Origin: Alphaproteobacteria bacterium
GTDB taxonomy: Bacteria; Pseudomonadota; Alphaproteobacteria; UBA6615
Length of the DNA stretch: 64,000 nucleotides
Reading direction: 5' to 3'
Assembly: GCA_028279245.1 (NCBI GenBank)
Contig: JANQOE010000003.1
Coordinates: 1 to 64,000 of the forward strand
Shown: one piece after another, positions 43,881 to 53,450 of the stretch
How positions within the stretch are numbered: position 1 is the first letter of the stretch
Layout: every line of letters begins with the position of its first letter
Made by a program: the position numbers and the translations under genes
Notes under the pieces: generated by a model
The model's input: the letters and a program-made list of their open reading frames with translations, nothing else
Databases searched by the model: none
What the model was told of the DNA's origin: nothing

Positions 43881-45973
43881 CCGCCCTGTCCCTCGACTGG
43901 AGTCCGCTGATCCCGCTGTCGCTGTTGATCGGTCTGGCGGTCCTGGTCGGCACCGCCCTGGTCGCCGGCATCCTGCTGCGCGCCGGCGGCATCGCCTGGC
44001 GCACCCTCGCCGCTGCGGCGCTGCTCGTCGCCCTCGGCAATCCGGCAATGGTGGTCGAAGACCGCGAACCATTGACCGACATCGGCGTCGTCATCGTCGA
44101 CGAAACCGCCAGCCAGCGCGTTGGTGATCGCGCGGTCCGCACCGCCACGGCGCTCGAACACATCGAGTCCAGCTATGGCGACGACGACTCCCTCGAATTG
44201 CGTGTCGTCCGCGTCGGCCCCGGCGGCGGTGAGGCCGGCAGCGCCCCGGTCGACGGCACCCGCCTGTTCGGCCCCCTCGACCGCGCGTTGGCCGAAATCC
44301 CGCGTCAGCGATTGGCCGGCGCCTTCCTGATCACCGACGGCCAGGTACACGACGCACCCGCCCAGAACATCGCCTCAGAGATCGGCGCGCCGGTGCACAC
44401 CATGCTCACCGGTGAGCGCAACGAGGGCGATCGCGTCCTAACCGTCGTCGAAGCCCCGAAGTTCGGCCTCGTCGGAGAGATCGCCCGCGTCAATGTCCGC
44501 ATCGACGATCCCGCTGGCACCGGTCTGCGCCAGGCCCGCCTGGCCCTGCGTCGTGACGGCGCCGATACCAGCGAGACCGTCATCGTCCCGGTCGGCATTC
44601 CGCACATGATCGATCTGCTGGTCGACCGCGGCGGCCCCAGCGTGTTCGAACTCGAAGTCGAAGCGGGACCGCAGGAACTGTCCCTCGCCAACAACCGCAC
44701 CGTGGTCGTCGTCAACGGCGTGCGCGACCGGCTGCGCGTGCTGCTCGTTTCGGGACAGCCCCATCCCGGCGAACGCACTTGGCGCAACCTGCTGAAAGCC
44801 GATCCCTCCGTCGACCTCGTTCACTTCACCATCCTCCGCCCGCCGGAAAAACAAGACGGCACCCCGGTCCGCGAACTCAGCCTGATCGCCTTTCCGATCC
44901 GCGAATTGTTCGAAATCAAGCTGCAAGAGTTCGACCTGATCATCTTCGACAACTACCAGCGCCGTGGCGTGCTGCCCCAATTTTATCTCGGCAACATCGC
45001 CAACTATGTCGCGTCCGGCGGCGCACTACTGGAGGCCTCCGGTGAAAGCTTCGCCAGCGCCTTCAGCCTCTTCCGCACGCCCCTCGTCGAAGTACTGCCC
45101 GGCGAGCCAACCGGCGGCGTGCTGGAGCAACCGTTCCGCGCCACAGTCACCGACATGGGCGGCCGTCATCCGGTGACCGCGACCCTCGCCGGTGGCGGCG
45201 ACGATCCCGACTGGGGCCGCTGGTTCCGCCAGATCGAGGTACAGCCTCGGTCCGGCGCCGTGGTAATGGAAGGCGCCGCCAATCAGCCCCTGCTGATCCT
45301 CGACCGCGTCGGCGAAGGCCGGGTCGCCCAATTCGCTAGCGACCACATCTGGCTGTGGGCCCGCAACTACGAAGGCGGCGGCCCATACAACGAACTGCTA
45401 CGCCGCCTCGCCCATTGGCTGATGCGCGAACCTGAGCTGGAAGAGGATCGCCTGATCGGCCAGCTCCGCAACGACCAACTCGAAATCTCCCGCCAGAGCC
45501 TCGAAGAAGACCCGTCACCCGTCACCGTCGAGTTCCCGTCGGGCCGTATTGAAGAGGTCATCCTCTCGCCAGAACGCGGCGGTGTCGACAGTGGCAGCCT
45601 CAGGGTCGACGAAGCCGGTCTCTATCGTCTGACCGACGGCAGCCGCACCGCCGTCGCCGCGGTCGGCACACTGAACCCGCTGGAGTTCACTGACCTGGTG
45701 ACCACCGAGACCCTGCTGCGCCCGGTTGCCGCGGCCACCGGAGGCGGGATCGCCTGGTTGCAAGACGGCGCTCTGCCGGATCTGCGCCGCCTCAACGCCG
45801 GCCGCGACATGGCCGGCAACATCGCCGCCGGCAACCGCCCCTGGCTCGGCCTCCGCCGCAACGGCGAGTTCACGGTGCAAGGTGTCAATCAGGTCTCCTT
45901 ACTGCCCGCCCTGATCACCCTGCTCGTCGGCCTCACCGCCGCCCTGCTCGCCTGGCGCCGCGAAAGCCGGTAG
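43877..45973 (+). CDS. Large membrane protein with VWA/glutamine-amidotransferase-like fold, MoxR cluster
   Basis: 698 aa, N- and C-terminal TM segments, ATGA overlap with DUF4159 gene. Confidence 0.75.
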   Translation: MTALSLDWSPLIPLSLLIGLAVLVGTALVAGILLRAGGIAWRTLAAAALLVALGNPAMVVEDREPLTDIGVVIVDETASQRVGDRAVRTATALEHIESSYGDDDSLELRVVRVGPGGGEAGSAPVDGTRLFGPLDRALAEIPRQRLAGAFLITDGQVHDAPAQNIASEIGAPVHTMLTGERNEGDRVLTVVEAPKFGLVGEIARVNVRIDDPAGTGLRQARLALRRDGADTSETVIVPVGIPHMIDLLVDRGGPSVFELEVEAGPQELSLANNRTVVVVNGVRDRLRVLLVSGQPHPGERTWRNLLKADPSVDLVHFTILRPPEKQDGTPVRELSLIAFPIRELFEIKLQEFDLIIFDNYQRRGVLPQFYLGNIANYVASGGALLEASGESFASAFSLFRTPLVEVLPGEPTGGVLEQPFRATVTDMGGRHPVTATLAGGGDDPDWGRWFRQIEVQPRSGAVVMEGAANQPLLILDRVGEGRVAQFASDHIWLWARNYEGGGPYNELLRRLAHWLMREPELEEDRLIGQLRNDQLEISRQSLEEDPSPVTVEFPSGRIEEVILSPERGGVDSGSLRVDEAGLYRLTDGSRTAVAAVGTLNPLEFTDLVTTETLLRPVAAATGGGIAWLQDGALPDLRRLNAGRDMAGNIAAGNRPWLGLRRNGEFTVQGVNQVSLLPALITLLVGLTAALLAWRRESR

Positions 45974-46006
45974 CCTCCGCCACCACAGCGTCCCATATCT
46001 GCGGGG

Positions 46007-46957
46007 ATGCAACCCACAGCCCGCCGCAAGCTTCACAACGCCCTTCACTCCACCGTGCTGATCGGCGGCATGATGCTCATCGTCAGCGCCTGCACCTGGG
46101 CCGTGGCCGGCGCCACCGGCGTTGTCTGGGCAGCGGCAGGCATTGCACTCGTCCTAGTCCTCTCGCCGTCGATCCCGCCGCACCTCGTGCTGCGCATGTA
46201 TCAGGCGCAGCCGCTTGGCCCACACAGCTTTCCCGAAGGCCACACCATCATGCGGGAGCTCGCGGTGCGCGCCGAACTGCCCAACTTGCCGCAGCTCTAC
46301 TATGTGCCGAGCAACACCCTGAACGCTTTCTCCGTCGGGACGCGCAATGGCGCGGCTGTCGCCGTCACCGATGGCATGCTCCGCGCCCTAACGTTGCGCG
46401 AATTGGCCGCCGTGTTGGCACACGAAATGAGCCACATTGCCAACAATGATCTCTGGATCATGAAGCTAGCCGATGTCATCAGCCGGGCGACGTCATTCTT
46501 GTCCTACTTCGGTATCTTCCTGTTGTTGCTCAACATCCCGCTGATGATGACCACCGCCGCCACCGTGCCGTGGTCGCTCGTGCTCTTGTTCGTCTTCGCA
46601 CCGACCCTGATGAGCTTGTTGCAGTTGGCGTTGTCGCGCACCCGCGAATACGACGCCGATCTCGACGCCGCGCGCCTGACCGCCGATCCCACGGCACTCG
46701 CCAGCGCGCTAGCGAAACTCGAACGCTACCAGGGCCGTTTCTGGGAAGAGCTATTCCTGCCCGGCCGCCGCATCCCCGAACCATCGCTGCTGCGCACCCA
46801 TCCGCCCACCGATGAACGCGTCCGGCGCCTCATGGAACTCGCCGACCAACAGCGCCCCCTCGCCTATCCCCACGAGCCCGACCGGGTCTACGTCCCCGCC
46901 GGGTTCCAGCTTGTGCAGCGCCCGCCCCGCTGGCGCCGCAGCGGCCCGTGGTACTGA
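46007..46957 (+). CDS. M48 family (HtpX-like) membrane metalloprotease
   Basis: VLAHEMSHIANND (HExxH) flanked by TM segments; SRTREYDADLDAARLT. Confidence 0.93.
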   Translation: MQPTARRKLHNALHSTVLIGGMMLIVSACTWAVAGATGVVWAAAGIALVLVLSPSIPPHLVLRMYQAQPLGPHSFPEGHTIMRELAVRAELPNLPQLYYVPSNTLNAFSVGTRNGAAVAVTDGMLRALTLRELAAVLAHEMSHIANNDLWIMKLADVISRATSFLSYFGIFLLLLNIPLMMTTAATVPWSLVLLFVFAPTLMSLLQLALSRTREYDADLDAARLTADPTALASALAKLERYQGRFWEELFLPGRRIPEPSLLRTHPPTDERVRRLMELADQQRPLAYPHEPDRVYVPAGFQLVQRPPRWRRSGPWY

Positions 46958-46961
46958 CCCG

Positions 46962-47510
46962 ATGCATTTGATCCTCGCCTCGCTGATGGCCGTCCTCGCT
47001 TTCGCCAGTGCCGCATCTGCCCAAAGCAACACCACGGTCACCGCCCACGCCTATGCGCCGATCCCCGACGTCGCCGCGGTGACGGTCGTGCCGAAACAGG
47101 ACACGGACCTCAATCAGCGCCTCACCGCCGAGTTCGAACGCACTCTGCAGAACGCCGGATACGTCATCGCACCAGGTGGTATCGAATGGCATTTCGACAC
47201 CACGGTGTCCTCGGCCGCATCATCGGCGCCGCCCATCGAACTCTTCGGCAGTTTCGGCAACCGCAGCGGCTCCGATGATTTCGGCGCCAGCTTCCGCCTA
47301 CCGTTCACCGGACAACCCGCCGATCGCCGCGCCAACACCTTTCGGCTATTGGTGGAGCTGAAAACACCCGACGAAGCACTAGTTTGGGCCGCTGTGATGT
47401 CGTCCAGCATCACCCGGCTAGATCGCTTCAGCCTCGGCCGTCGCATGGTCCCTGAGTTCGTCGCAATCGCCGGCGAACAGCATGACCGCGTCGCCATCAA
47501 CCTCGACTAA
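46962..47510 (+). CDS. Secreted protein of unknown function
   Basis: Signal peptide MHLILASLMAVLAFASAASAQS; starts 4 nt after the M48 protease stop. Confidence 0.7.
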   Translation: MHLILASLMAVLAFASAASAQSNTTVTAHAYAPIPDVAAVTVVPKQDTDLNQRLTAEFERTLQNAGYVIAPGGIEWHFDTTVSSAASSAPPIELFGSFGNRSGSDDFGASFRLPFTGQPADRRANTFRLLVELKTPDEALVWAAVMSSSITRLDRFSLGRRMVPEFVAIAGEQHDRVAINLD

Positions 47511-47525
47511 AGAGATCAGAAGCTT

Positions 47526-48335
47526 TCAGTTTACCGCCGCCGGCCGCGCGATTTCCTCAGCTGTCATCTTCACCTCCATCGCTCCGGTCATGATGGCCAC
47601 CGCCTCAGCCATCGTATGCGACTGCGGTGTCACCACCGCAGCGCGCCGGCCGAGCCGCTGGATGTGAATACGGTCGGCGACCTCGAACACATGCGGCATG
47701 TTGTGGCTGATCAGGATCACCGGCAGCCCTCGGTCCCGCACATCGCGGATCAGTTGCAGCACCTTCTGCGATTCCTTCACGCCCAGGGCCGCCGTCGGCT
47801 CGTCCATGATGACCACCCGTTGCCCGAACGCCGCCGCCCGCGCCACGGCCACGCCTTGGCGCTGGCCGCCCGACAATGTCTCCACCGCCTGATGCATGTC
47901 CTGGATCGTCAACAGTCCGAGCTGACTCAGCTCCCGCTTCGCATCCTCGCGCATGCCTTTGTGGTCCAGCATCCGCAGATACTTCCCGCGCCAGCCCGGC
48001 ACCCGCCGCTCCCGGCCCAGGAACAGGTTCGTCGCAATGTCGAGGGCCGGACAGACCGCGAGGTTCTGGTACACCGTCTGAATGCCGGCATCCTGCGCAT
48101 CCGTCGGTTCGTTGAAATGCACCTTGTCACCGTCGAGCAGAATGTCGCCCCGGTCCGGTACCACGGCGCCGGAGAAGCATTTGATCAGGGTCGACTTGCC
48201 GGCACCGTTGTCGCCGATCACCCCGAGCACCTCGCCGGGATACAGTTCGAAATCCGCGTGGTCGAGCGCCACCACCCGCCCATAGCGTTTGACCAACGAT
48301 GTCGCTTGAAGCACCGGCTGCGGCGCGGCAGTCAT
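47526..48335 (-). CDS. frcA: Sugar ABC transporter ATP-binding protein (FrcA-like)
   Basis: GDNGAGKSTLIKCFSG, LSGGQRQGVAVARA, VVIMDEPTAALG. Confidence 0.88.
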   Translation of the reverse strand: MTAAPQPVLQATSLVKRYGRVVALDHADFELYPGEVLGVIGDNGAGKSTLIKCFSGAVVPDRGDILLDGDKVHFNEPTDAQDAGIQTVYQNLAVCPALDIATNLFLGRERRVPGWRGKYLRMLDHKGMREDAKRELSQLGLLTIQDMHQAVETLSGGQRQGVAVARAAAFGQRVVIMDEPTAALGVKESQKVLQLIRDVRDRGLPVILISHNMPHVFEVADRIHIQRLGRRAAVVTPQSHTMAEAVAIMTGAMEVKMTAEEIARPAAVN

Positions 48336-49390
48336 TTGCCAACCCGCCGGATCCATTGGTCCAACGCCACGGCGACAATCACCAGCACGCCGATGGCGAA
48401 GCGCTGCCACAACGGGTCGAAGCCGGCGATCGTCAAACCGTTCACCGCGGTGCCGACGATCATCGCCCCGAACAACGTGCCCAGCACCCCGCCGCGTCCG
48501 CCGAACAGGCTGGTCCCGCCGATAACCACCGCGGTAATCGATTCCAGATTGGCGATCTGCAGCGATTGCGGGCTAGCGGCGCCGACGCGCCCAATCAGAA
48601 ACCAGGCGCCGATCGCATAGATCAACCCGGCCACCGCGTACACGCTCAGCAGCACGCGGTCGGTGCGGATCCCCGACAACCGCGCCGCATCCGGATCGTC
48701 GCCAATGGCAAAGACGTACCGGCCCCACGCGGTGTAGCCGAGCACGTAGATCATGATCCCGTACATCAGCAGCATGCCGAGCGACCCGAGCGTGAAGCGC
48801 GTGTCGAACAGGGTGATCGGCTGGCCCGGCCACAGCAGCAGCGGGTCCATGTTGGTGCCGCGCACCGTGGCACTGCCGGACACCCAAAGATTGAGCGCGA
48901 AGAAGATACTCAGCGTTCCGAGCGTCACGATAAACGGTGGCATCCGCAGGCGGGTAATCAGCATGCCGTTCAGCAAGCCGCAGGCCGTCCCGAACGCGAA
49001 CCCCATCGGCACCGCCAGGAAGCCGGGAATGCCCAACGCCACATTGACGTTCGCCATGACGATCGACACGAACACCGCGATCGCCCCGACCGACAGGTCG
49101 ATACCGGCGGTCAGAATCACCAAGGTCTGCCCGATGGCCAGCGTGCCGATAACCGTCACCTGGGCGATGATGAGCGAGAGATTGAACGGCCGCAGAAAAC
49201 GGTCCGGCGCCACCAAGCTGAACACCACGACCATGACGACCAGCACCAGGAACGGGCCGAGCGCCGGGTACTTGTGCAGTGTGCGTTGGATGCGCTCCAG
49301 CGGCGATGGCCGGTACCACTCGTCTTCGCCGATTTCGCCGGTGACCGCGCTTGCCACCGCTTCGAAGTTGGCCGCGTTTTCGCTGCTCAT
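48332..49390 (-). CDS. frcC: Sugar ABC transporter permease (FrcC/RbsC-like)
   Basis: IGQTLVILTAGIDLSVGAIAVF, GGTSLFGGRGGVLGTLFGAMIVGTAVNGL. Confidence 0.88.
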   Translation of the reverse strand: MSSENAANFEAVASAVTGEIGEDEWYRPSPLERIQRTLHKYPALGPFLVLVVMVVVFSLVAPDRFLRPFNLSLIIAQVTVIGTLAIGQTLVILTAGIDLSVGAIAVFVSIVMANVNVALGIPGFLAVPMGFAFGTACGLLNGMLITRLRMPPFIVTLGTLSIFFALNLWVSGSATVRGTNMDPLLLWPGQPITLFDTRFTLGSLGMLLMYGIMIYVLGYTAWGRYVFAIGDDPDAARLSGIRTDRVLLSVYAVAGLIYAIGAWFLIGRVGAASPQSLQIANLESITAVVIGGTSLFGGRGGVLGTLFGAMIVGTAVNGLTIAGFDPLWQRFAIGVLVIVAVALDQWIRRVGK

Positions 49391-49439
49391 CCAACCCCAC
49401 CAAGCGCCGTGTCTAAGGCGCCATGTCGATCATGGAAAC

Positions 49440-49461
49440 GGGGTGGCCGGGTGGCCACCCC
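49440..49461. other. Perfect 9-bp-arm hairpin between substrate-binding and permease genes
   Basis: GGGGTGGCC-gggt-GGCCACCCC in the 49390-49492 gap; no U-run. Confidence 0.75.
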
Positions 49462-49491
49462 ACAAGGTTCTGCTTCGGTCAGGGAGGATGA

Positions 49492-50523
49492 TTAGCCCCA
49501 GCAGTTCGCCAGGCCCCAGGCGGTGTCCTTGGACTCGATGCCGTCGACCGGCTTGTCGGTAATCAGCACGACACCGGTGTTGGTGAAGTCCAGACCGTCC
49601 GAAGCCGCCGGCAGTTTGCCGCTAGCAGCGAACTCGACAATGGCTTCGACGCCCTGCTGCGCCATCCGCAGCGGGAACTGCATGGACGTGGCGCCGATCA
49701 CGCCGTCGGCGACGTTTTGTACACCCGGGCAACCACCGTCGACCGACACGATCAGCACGTCGTCGGCCAGGCCGGCAGCCTGGATCGCTTCGTAGGCGCC
49801 GGCGGCGGCCGGCTCGTTGATCGTGTAAACGACATTGATGTCCGGATTGGCGGCCATCAGGTTTTCCATGGCCGTCCGGCCTTTGTCCTGGGCGCCCTCC
49901 GTTGCCGCAAAACCGGCGATCCGCGCGTCGTTCTCGTCACCGATGAACTTGTTATCGACCGGGTCGATCCCAAAGCCGGTCATGAAGCCCTGGTTCCGCT
50001 GCACCTCGGTGGTGATTTGCAGACCGTCCGAAACGTCGAGAAACGCCACCACCGCGTCGTCGGCCGCATCGCCCATCACCGCCTTCGCCCACTCGCCGAT
50101 GAACAGACCGGCCTGGAAGTTATCGGTCGCCAGCGTCGCATCGGCGGCGTCCGACGGGTTGGTCTGGGTGTCGAGTGCGATCACCGGCACGCCTTCTTGC
50201 TGGGCCCGCTCGATCGTCGGCACGATCGCGTCCGGCACGCCGGGCGTCAGCAGAATGCCAGTGGCGCCGGCGGCGATCATGTTCTCAATGCAGGTCGCCT
50301 GGCCTTCATTGTCGGTATCGAAGGCGCCGGCGCAGGAATCGAAGTCGATCCCCATCTCATCCGCCTTCGCCTGGGCGGCGTTGCGCATGGTAACAAAGAA
50401 GGGATTTGTCTCGGTCTTGGTGATCAGGCCGACCTTTACGTCTTGCGCCTGGGCCGCGGCCCCCATTGCGCCAATGGTAAGGGCGGTCGTCGCGGCCAAT
50501 AGACTCAGTCGAGTGGTAGTCAT
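49492..50523 (-). CDS. frcB: Sugar ABC transporter substrate-binding protein (FrcB-like)
   Basis: Signal peptide; VKVGLITKTETNPFFVTMRNAAQAKADEMGI; C-terminus LANCWG. Confidence 0.87.
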   Translation of the reverse strand: MTTTRLSLLAATTALTIGAMGAAAQAQDVKVGLITKTETNPFFVTMRNAAQAKADEMGIDFDSCAGAFDTDNEGQATCIENMIAAGATGILLTPGVPDAIVPTIERAQQEGVPVIALDTQTNPSDAADATLATDNFQAGLFIGEWAKAVMGDAADDAVVAFLDVSDGLQITTEVQRNQGFMTGFGIDPVDNKFIGDENDARIAGFAATEGAQDKGRTAMENLMAANPDINVVYTINEPAAAGAYEAIQAAGLADDVLIVSVDGGCPGVQNVADGVIGATSMQFPLRMAQQGVEAIVEFAASGKLPAASDGLDFTNTGVVLITDKPVDGIESKDTAWGLANCWG

Positions 50524-50588
50524 GTCAGCTGGTTCCTCCTGTCAATCCGCGCTTCCGCTCCCGGAAGCATTCGTCAGATGTCGTGCAT

Positions 50589-50602
50589 TGACAACGTTGT
50601 CA
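50589..50602. promoter_or_regulatory. LacI-family operator candidate O1
   Basis: Perfect 14-bp palindrome TGACAACGTTGTCA in the frcB/lacI divergent region. Confidence 0.75.
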
Positions 50603-50688
50603 GAACCCTACGCGCGTTCTCGGATCGGTGTCAATCCTTGTCGCATTGGCTATCACTGGCTACAGTTGCGCCCAATCGGAGGAACCTA

Positions 50689-50704
50689 TTGACAACGTTA
50701 TCAA
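50689..50704. promoter_or_regulatory. LacI-family operator candidate O2, overlapping regulator start codon
   Basis: TTGACAACGTTATCAA, one mismatch from the O1 palindrome and overlapping the inferred TTG start. Confidence 0.7.
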
Positions 50705-51750
50705 AAAGTGGGGCGAACGGTCCTCGGCGGCGGGCCACAATGCGCGATGTCGCGGCCCTGGCCGGGGTCAGCGTCAAGACCGTCTCGCGCGTGGTGAACG
50801 GCGAACCCGGCGTCTCCCCGAATCTGCTCAAACGGGTTGAGGAGGCCGCGGAACAGCTCGAATTCCGGCCCAACCTCTCGGCGTCATTGCTGCGCCGCAC
50901 CGGGCACCAGACCCGCACCGTCGGTCTGATGCTGGAAGACGTGGCCAACCCCTTTTCCTCCACCATCCACCGGGCCATCGACGAGGCCACAGCCAAACGT
51001 GGCATTGCTGTGCTCGCCACCAGCCACAGCGAGGACGCGGACCGCGAGCGCGAAGTCGCGCGCACCATGATCGTGCGTCGGGTCGACGGGCTGATTATCT
51101 TGCCGACCAGCAGCGATCACAGTTATCTGCTGCGCGAGATCGAGGCCGGCCTGGCCGTGGTCTTTATCGACCGCCCGCCGGCTTTCCTGGACGCCGACAC
51201 CGTCACCGCAACCAACCGGCGCGGCTCCTGCGAAGCGGTCGAGCACTTGATCGCCCGTGGGCACCGCCGCATTGCCTTCCTCGGTGACTCGCCGGACAAG
51301 GCCACCGCCACCGACCGGTACAACGGCTACGCCGAAGCCCTACAAGCCCAAGCCATACCTGTGAACGAGCAGCTCGTACATTGGGACATGAGCGTCCATG
51401 AAAAGGCCGACGCGGCGGTCTCCAACCTCCTACGCCTGCCCACCGGCACCGCACCGACCGCCCTGTTCACGGGGCAGAACATCATCACTGTCGGTGCGAT
51501 CCACGCCCTGCGCCGCGCCAATCTGCAGCGGGCGATCGCCCTTGTCGGGTTCGACGATATCGAACTGGCGGACCTGCTCGAACCGGGCGTCACCGTTGTC
51601 GCCCAGGACCCGTACGAGATCGGCGCCCAGGCCGCCGCCCTGCTGTTCGCCCGCCTCGATGGTAACAGCGACCCCAGCCGCAACGTCAAAGTCCCAACCC
51701 GCCTGATCCCTCGCGGCTCCGGCGAGATCCGCCCCGCTGCACGGGACTAG
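50689..51750 (+). CDS. LacI family transcriptional regulator
   Basis: RRRATMRDVAALAGVSVKTVSRVVNGEPGVSP HTH; TTG start preceded by ggaggaa; periplasmic-binding-like C-terminal domain. Confidence 0.92.
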   Translation: MTTLSKSGANGPRRRATMRDVAALAGVSVKTVSRVVNGEPGVSPNLLKRVEEAAEQLEFRPNLSASLLRRTGHQTRTVGLMLEDVANPFSSTIHRAIDEATAKRGIAVLATSHSEDADREREVARTMIVRRVDGLIILPTSSDHSYLLREIEAGLAVVFIDRPPAFLDADTVTATNRRGSCEAVEHLIARGHRRIAFLGDSPDKATATDRYNGYAEALQAQAIPVNEQLVHWDMSVHEKADAAVSNLLRLPTGTAPTALFTGQNIITVGAIHALRRANLQRAIALVGFDDIELADLLEPGVTVVAQDPYEIGAQAAALLFARLDGNSDPSRNVKVPTRLIPRGSGEIRPAARD

Positions 51751-51952
51751 CGACGCACAAGGCCGGATCGTACAGCCGGAACGACAATGGGTTTCGTCTG
51801 GAGATGGTCGGAATAGGCATTCGGTTGACATGAAATGGCAAGCCTTCATATCTCAGCAGCGACAAGCGGGCGGACGGTTCATTTCGGAATGCCGCACAAG
51901 GGCAACGCAAATACCCCGCCGGCAACTGCACCGGGACGGATTGAGAACGGCG

Positions 51953-52372
51953 ATGGGCCACCTCGATAAGTTGAAAGTAACAAAGCGGGTCATTCCCGCC
52001 GCGCTGCCACGGCGCAAGGTCGAAACGGTCGACTATCGCCGCGACAAGCTGATCGCCAATATCGAGGAACAGATCGAGCTGGCCAACCTGGCGCTGGCAG
52101 AGAAACCGTTGCGGCTGAAGCGAAAGCGCGGACACAGCGTCGTCGAAGTACGCCCGCGCATCTGGTGGAAGACAGGGCCGGACGGCAAGGTGTTGACGGA
52201 GATCCGCTACAACAAGGTGGCATTGAACCTCGGCGGCCGCGGCACGACCATCGAGGTCGGTCCCCTCCACAAGCTCGCGACAATATATCGAACCGTCATT
52301 AGGGCGGCGCGGGTCGGCGAACTTGACCACGCAATCCAAGCGGCCGTTCGCAAATCACGCCCGCGTCACTGA
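51953..52372 (+). CDS. Hypothetical basic protein (possibly DUF6641-like)
   Basis: 139 aa; MGHLDKLKVTKRVIPAALPRRKVETVDYRRDKLIANIEEQIELANLAL; KR-rich. Confidence 0.6.
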   Translation: MGHLDKLKVTKRVIPAALPRRKVETVDYRRDKLIANIEEQIELANLALAEKPLRLKRKRGHSVVEVRPRIWWKTGPDGKVLTEIRYNKVALNLGGRGTTIEVGPLHKLATIYRTVIRAARVGELDHAIQAAVRKSRPRH

Positions 52373-52430
52373 CCTTCCAGTATCGGCAGCCAAACCTAGG
52401 TCCCAAAGACAACATCTATCGAGGACTCCC

Positions 52431-53423
52431 ATGGGCCTACTGGTCGACGGCAAGTGGACAGCGCAGGGCGCCAGTGTCGACAAAAAGAGCGGCAAGTTCG
52501 TGCGGTCCCAAACCCAGTTCCGCAACTGGGTGACGCCGGACGGTAGTCCTGGTCCGACCGGCCGCGGCGGATTCAAGGCGGAGTCCGGCCGGTATCACCT
52601 CTACGTCTCCCGGGCCTGCCCGTGGGCCCACCGCACCGTGATCTTCCGCCAACTCAAGGGCCTTGCGGAGCATATCGGCCTGTCCGTCGTGCACTGGCAC
52701 ATGGACGAGAATGGCTGGGAATTCGCGCCCGGCGACGGCGTCGTCCCCGACACGGTCAACGGCGCTGACTACCTATACCAGGTCTACCAGCGGGCCGACC
52801 CAGCCTATTCCGGCCGCGTCTCCGTCCCGGTGCTGTGGGACAAGCAGACCGGCACCATCGTCAACAACGAGTCTGCCGAAATCATCCGCATGTTCAACTC
52901 GGCCTTCGACCACGCCGGCGCGACCAACCGCGACGACTATTACCCCGCCGACCTGCGCGAAGAACTACGTCCGGTAAATGACTGCATCTACGACACCGTC
53001 AACAACGGCGTTTACAAGTCCGGCTTCGCCCGCAGCCAGGCCGCCTACGAGGAGGCGGTCGCTGCCCTCTTCGAAACCATGGACTGGCTCGATCATCGGC
53101 TGTCCAACCAGCGCTACCTGATGGGCGACCGGCTGACCGAGGCCGACTGGCGCCTGTTCCCGACCATGCTGCGCTTCGACCCGGTCTACCATTTCCATTT
53201 CAAGTGCAACCGCCGCCGGCTGCGGGACTACCCGAACCTCTGGGGCCACACCTGCGAGCTGTATCAGTGGCCGGGCATCGCCGAGACGGTAAATCTGTCC
53301 CACATCAAACAGCACTACTTCGGCAGCCACACCTCGATCAATCCAACCGGGATCGTACCCACCGGCCCCGACATCGACTTCACCGCCCCCCACGACCGGG
53401 ACCGGCTGCCGGCCGTGGTGTGA
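52431..53423 (+). CDS. Glutathionyl-hydroquinone reductase (ECM4/YqjG-type GST)
   Basis: YHLYVSRACPWAHRTVIFRQLKGL, NNESAEIIRMFNSAFD. Confidence 0.93.
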   Translation: MGLLVDGKWTAQGASVDKKSGKFVRSQTQFRNWVTPDGSPGPTGRGGFKAESGRYHLYVSRACPWAHRTVIFRQLKGLAEHIGLSVVHWHMDENGWEFAPGDGVVPDTVNGADYLYQVYQRADPAYSGRVSVPVLWDKQTGTIVNNESAEIIRMFNSAFDHAGATNRDDYYPADLREELRPVNDCIYDTVNNGVYKSGFARSQAAYEEAVAALFETMDWLDHRLSNQRYLMGDRLTEADWRLFPTMLRFDPVYHFHFKCNRRRLRDYPNLWGHTCELYQWPGIAETVNLSHIKQHYFGSHTSINPTGIVPTGPDIDFTAPHDRDRLPAVV

Positions 53424-53450
53424 CCGGCCCAACCGCTCTGTGCGTCGCGA

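Noticed and set aside
48299-49495. 398-aa plus-strand ORF antisense to the sugar permease
   Set aside because: Highly charged R/H/E/Q-rich translation typical of the complement of a membrane-protein gene.
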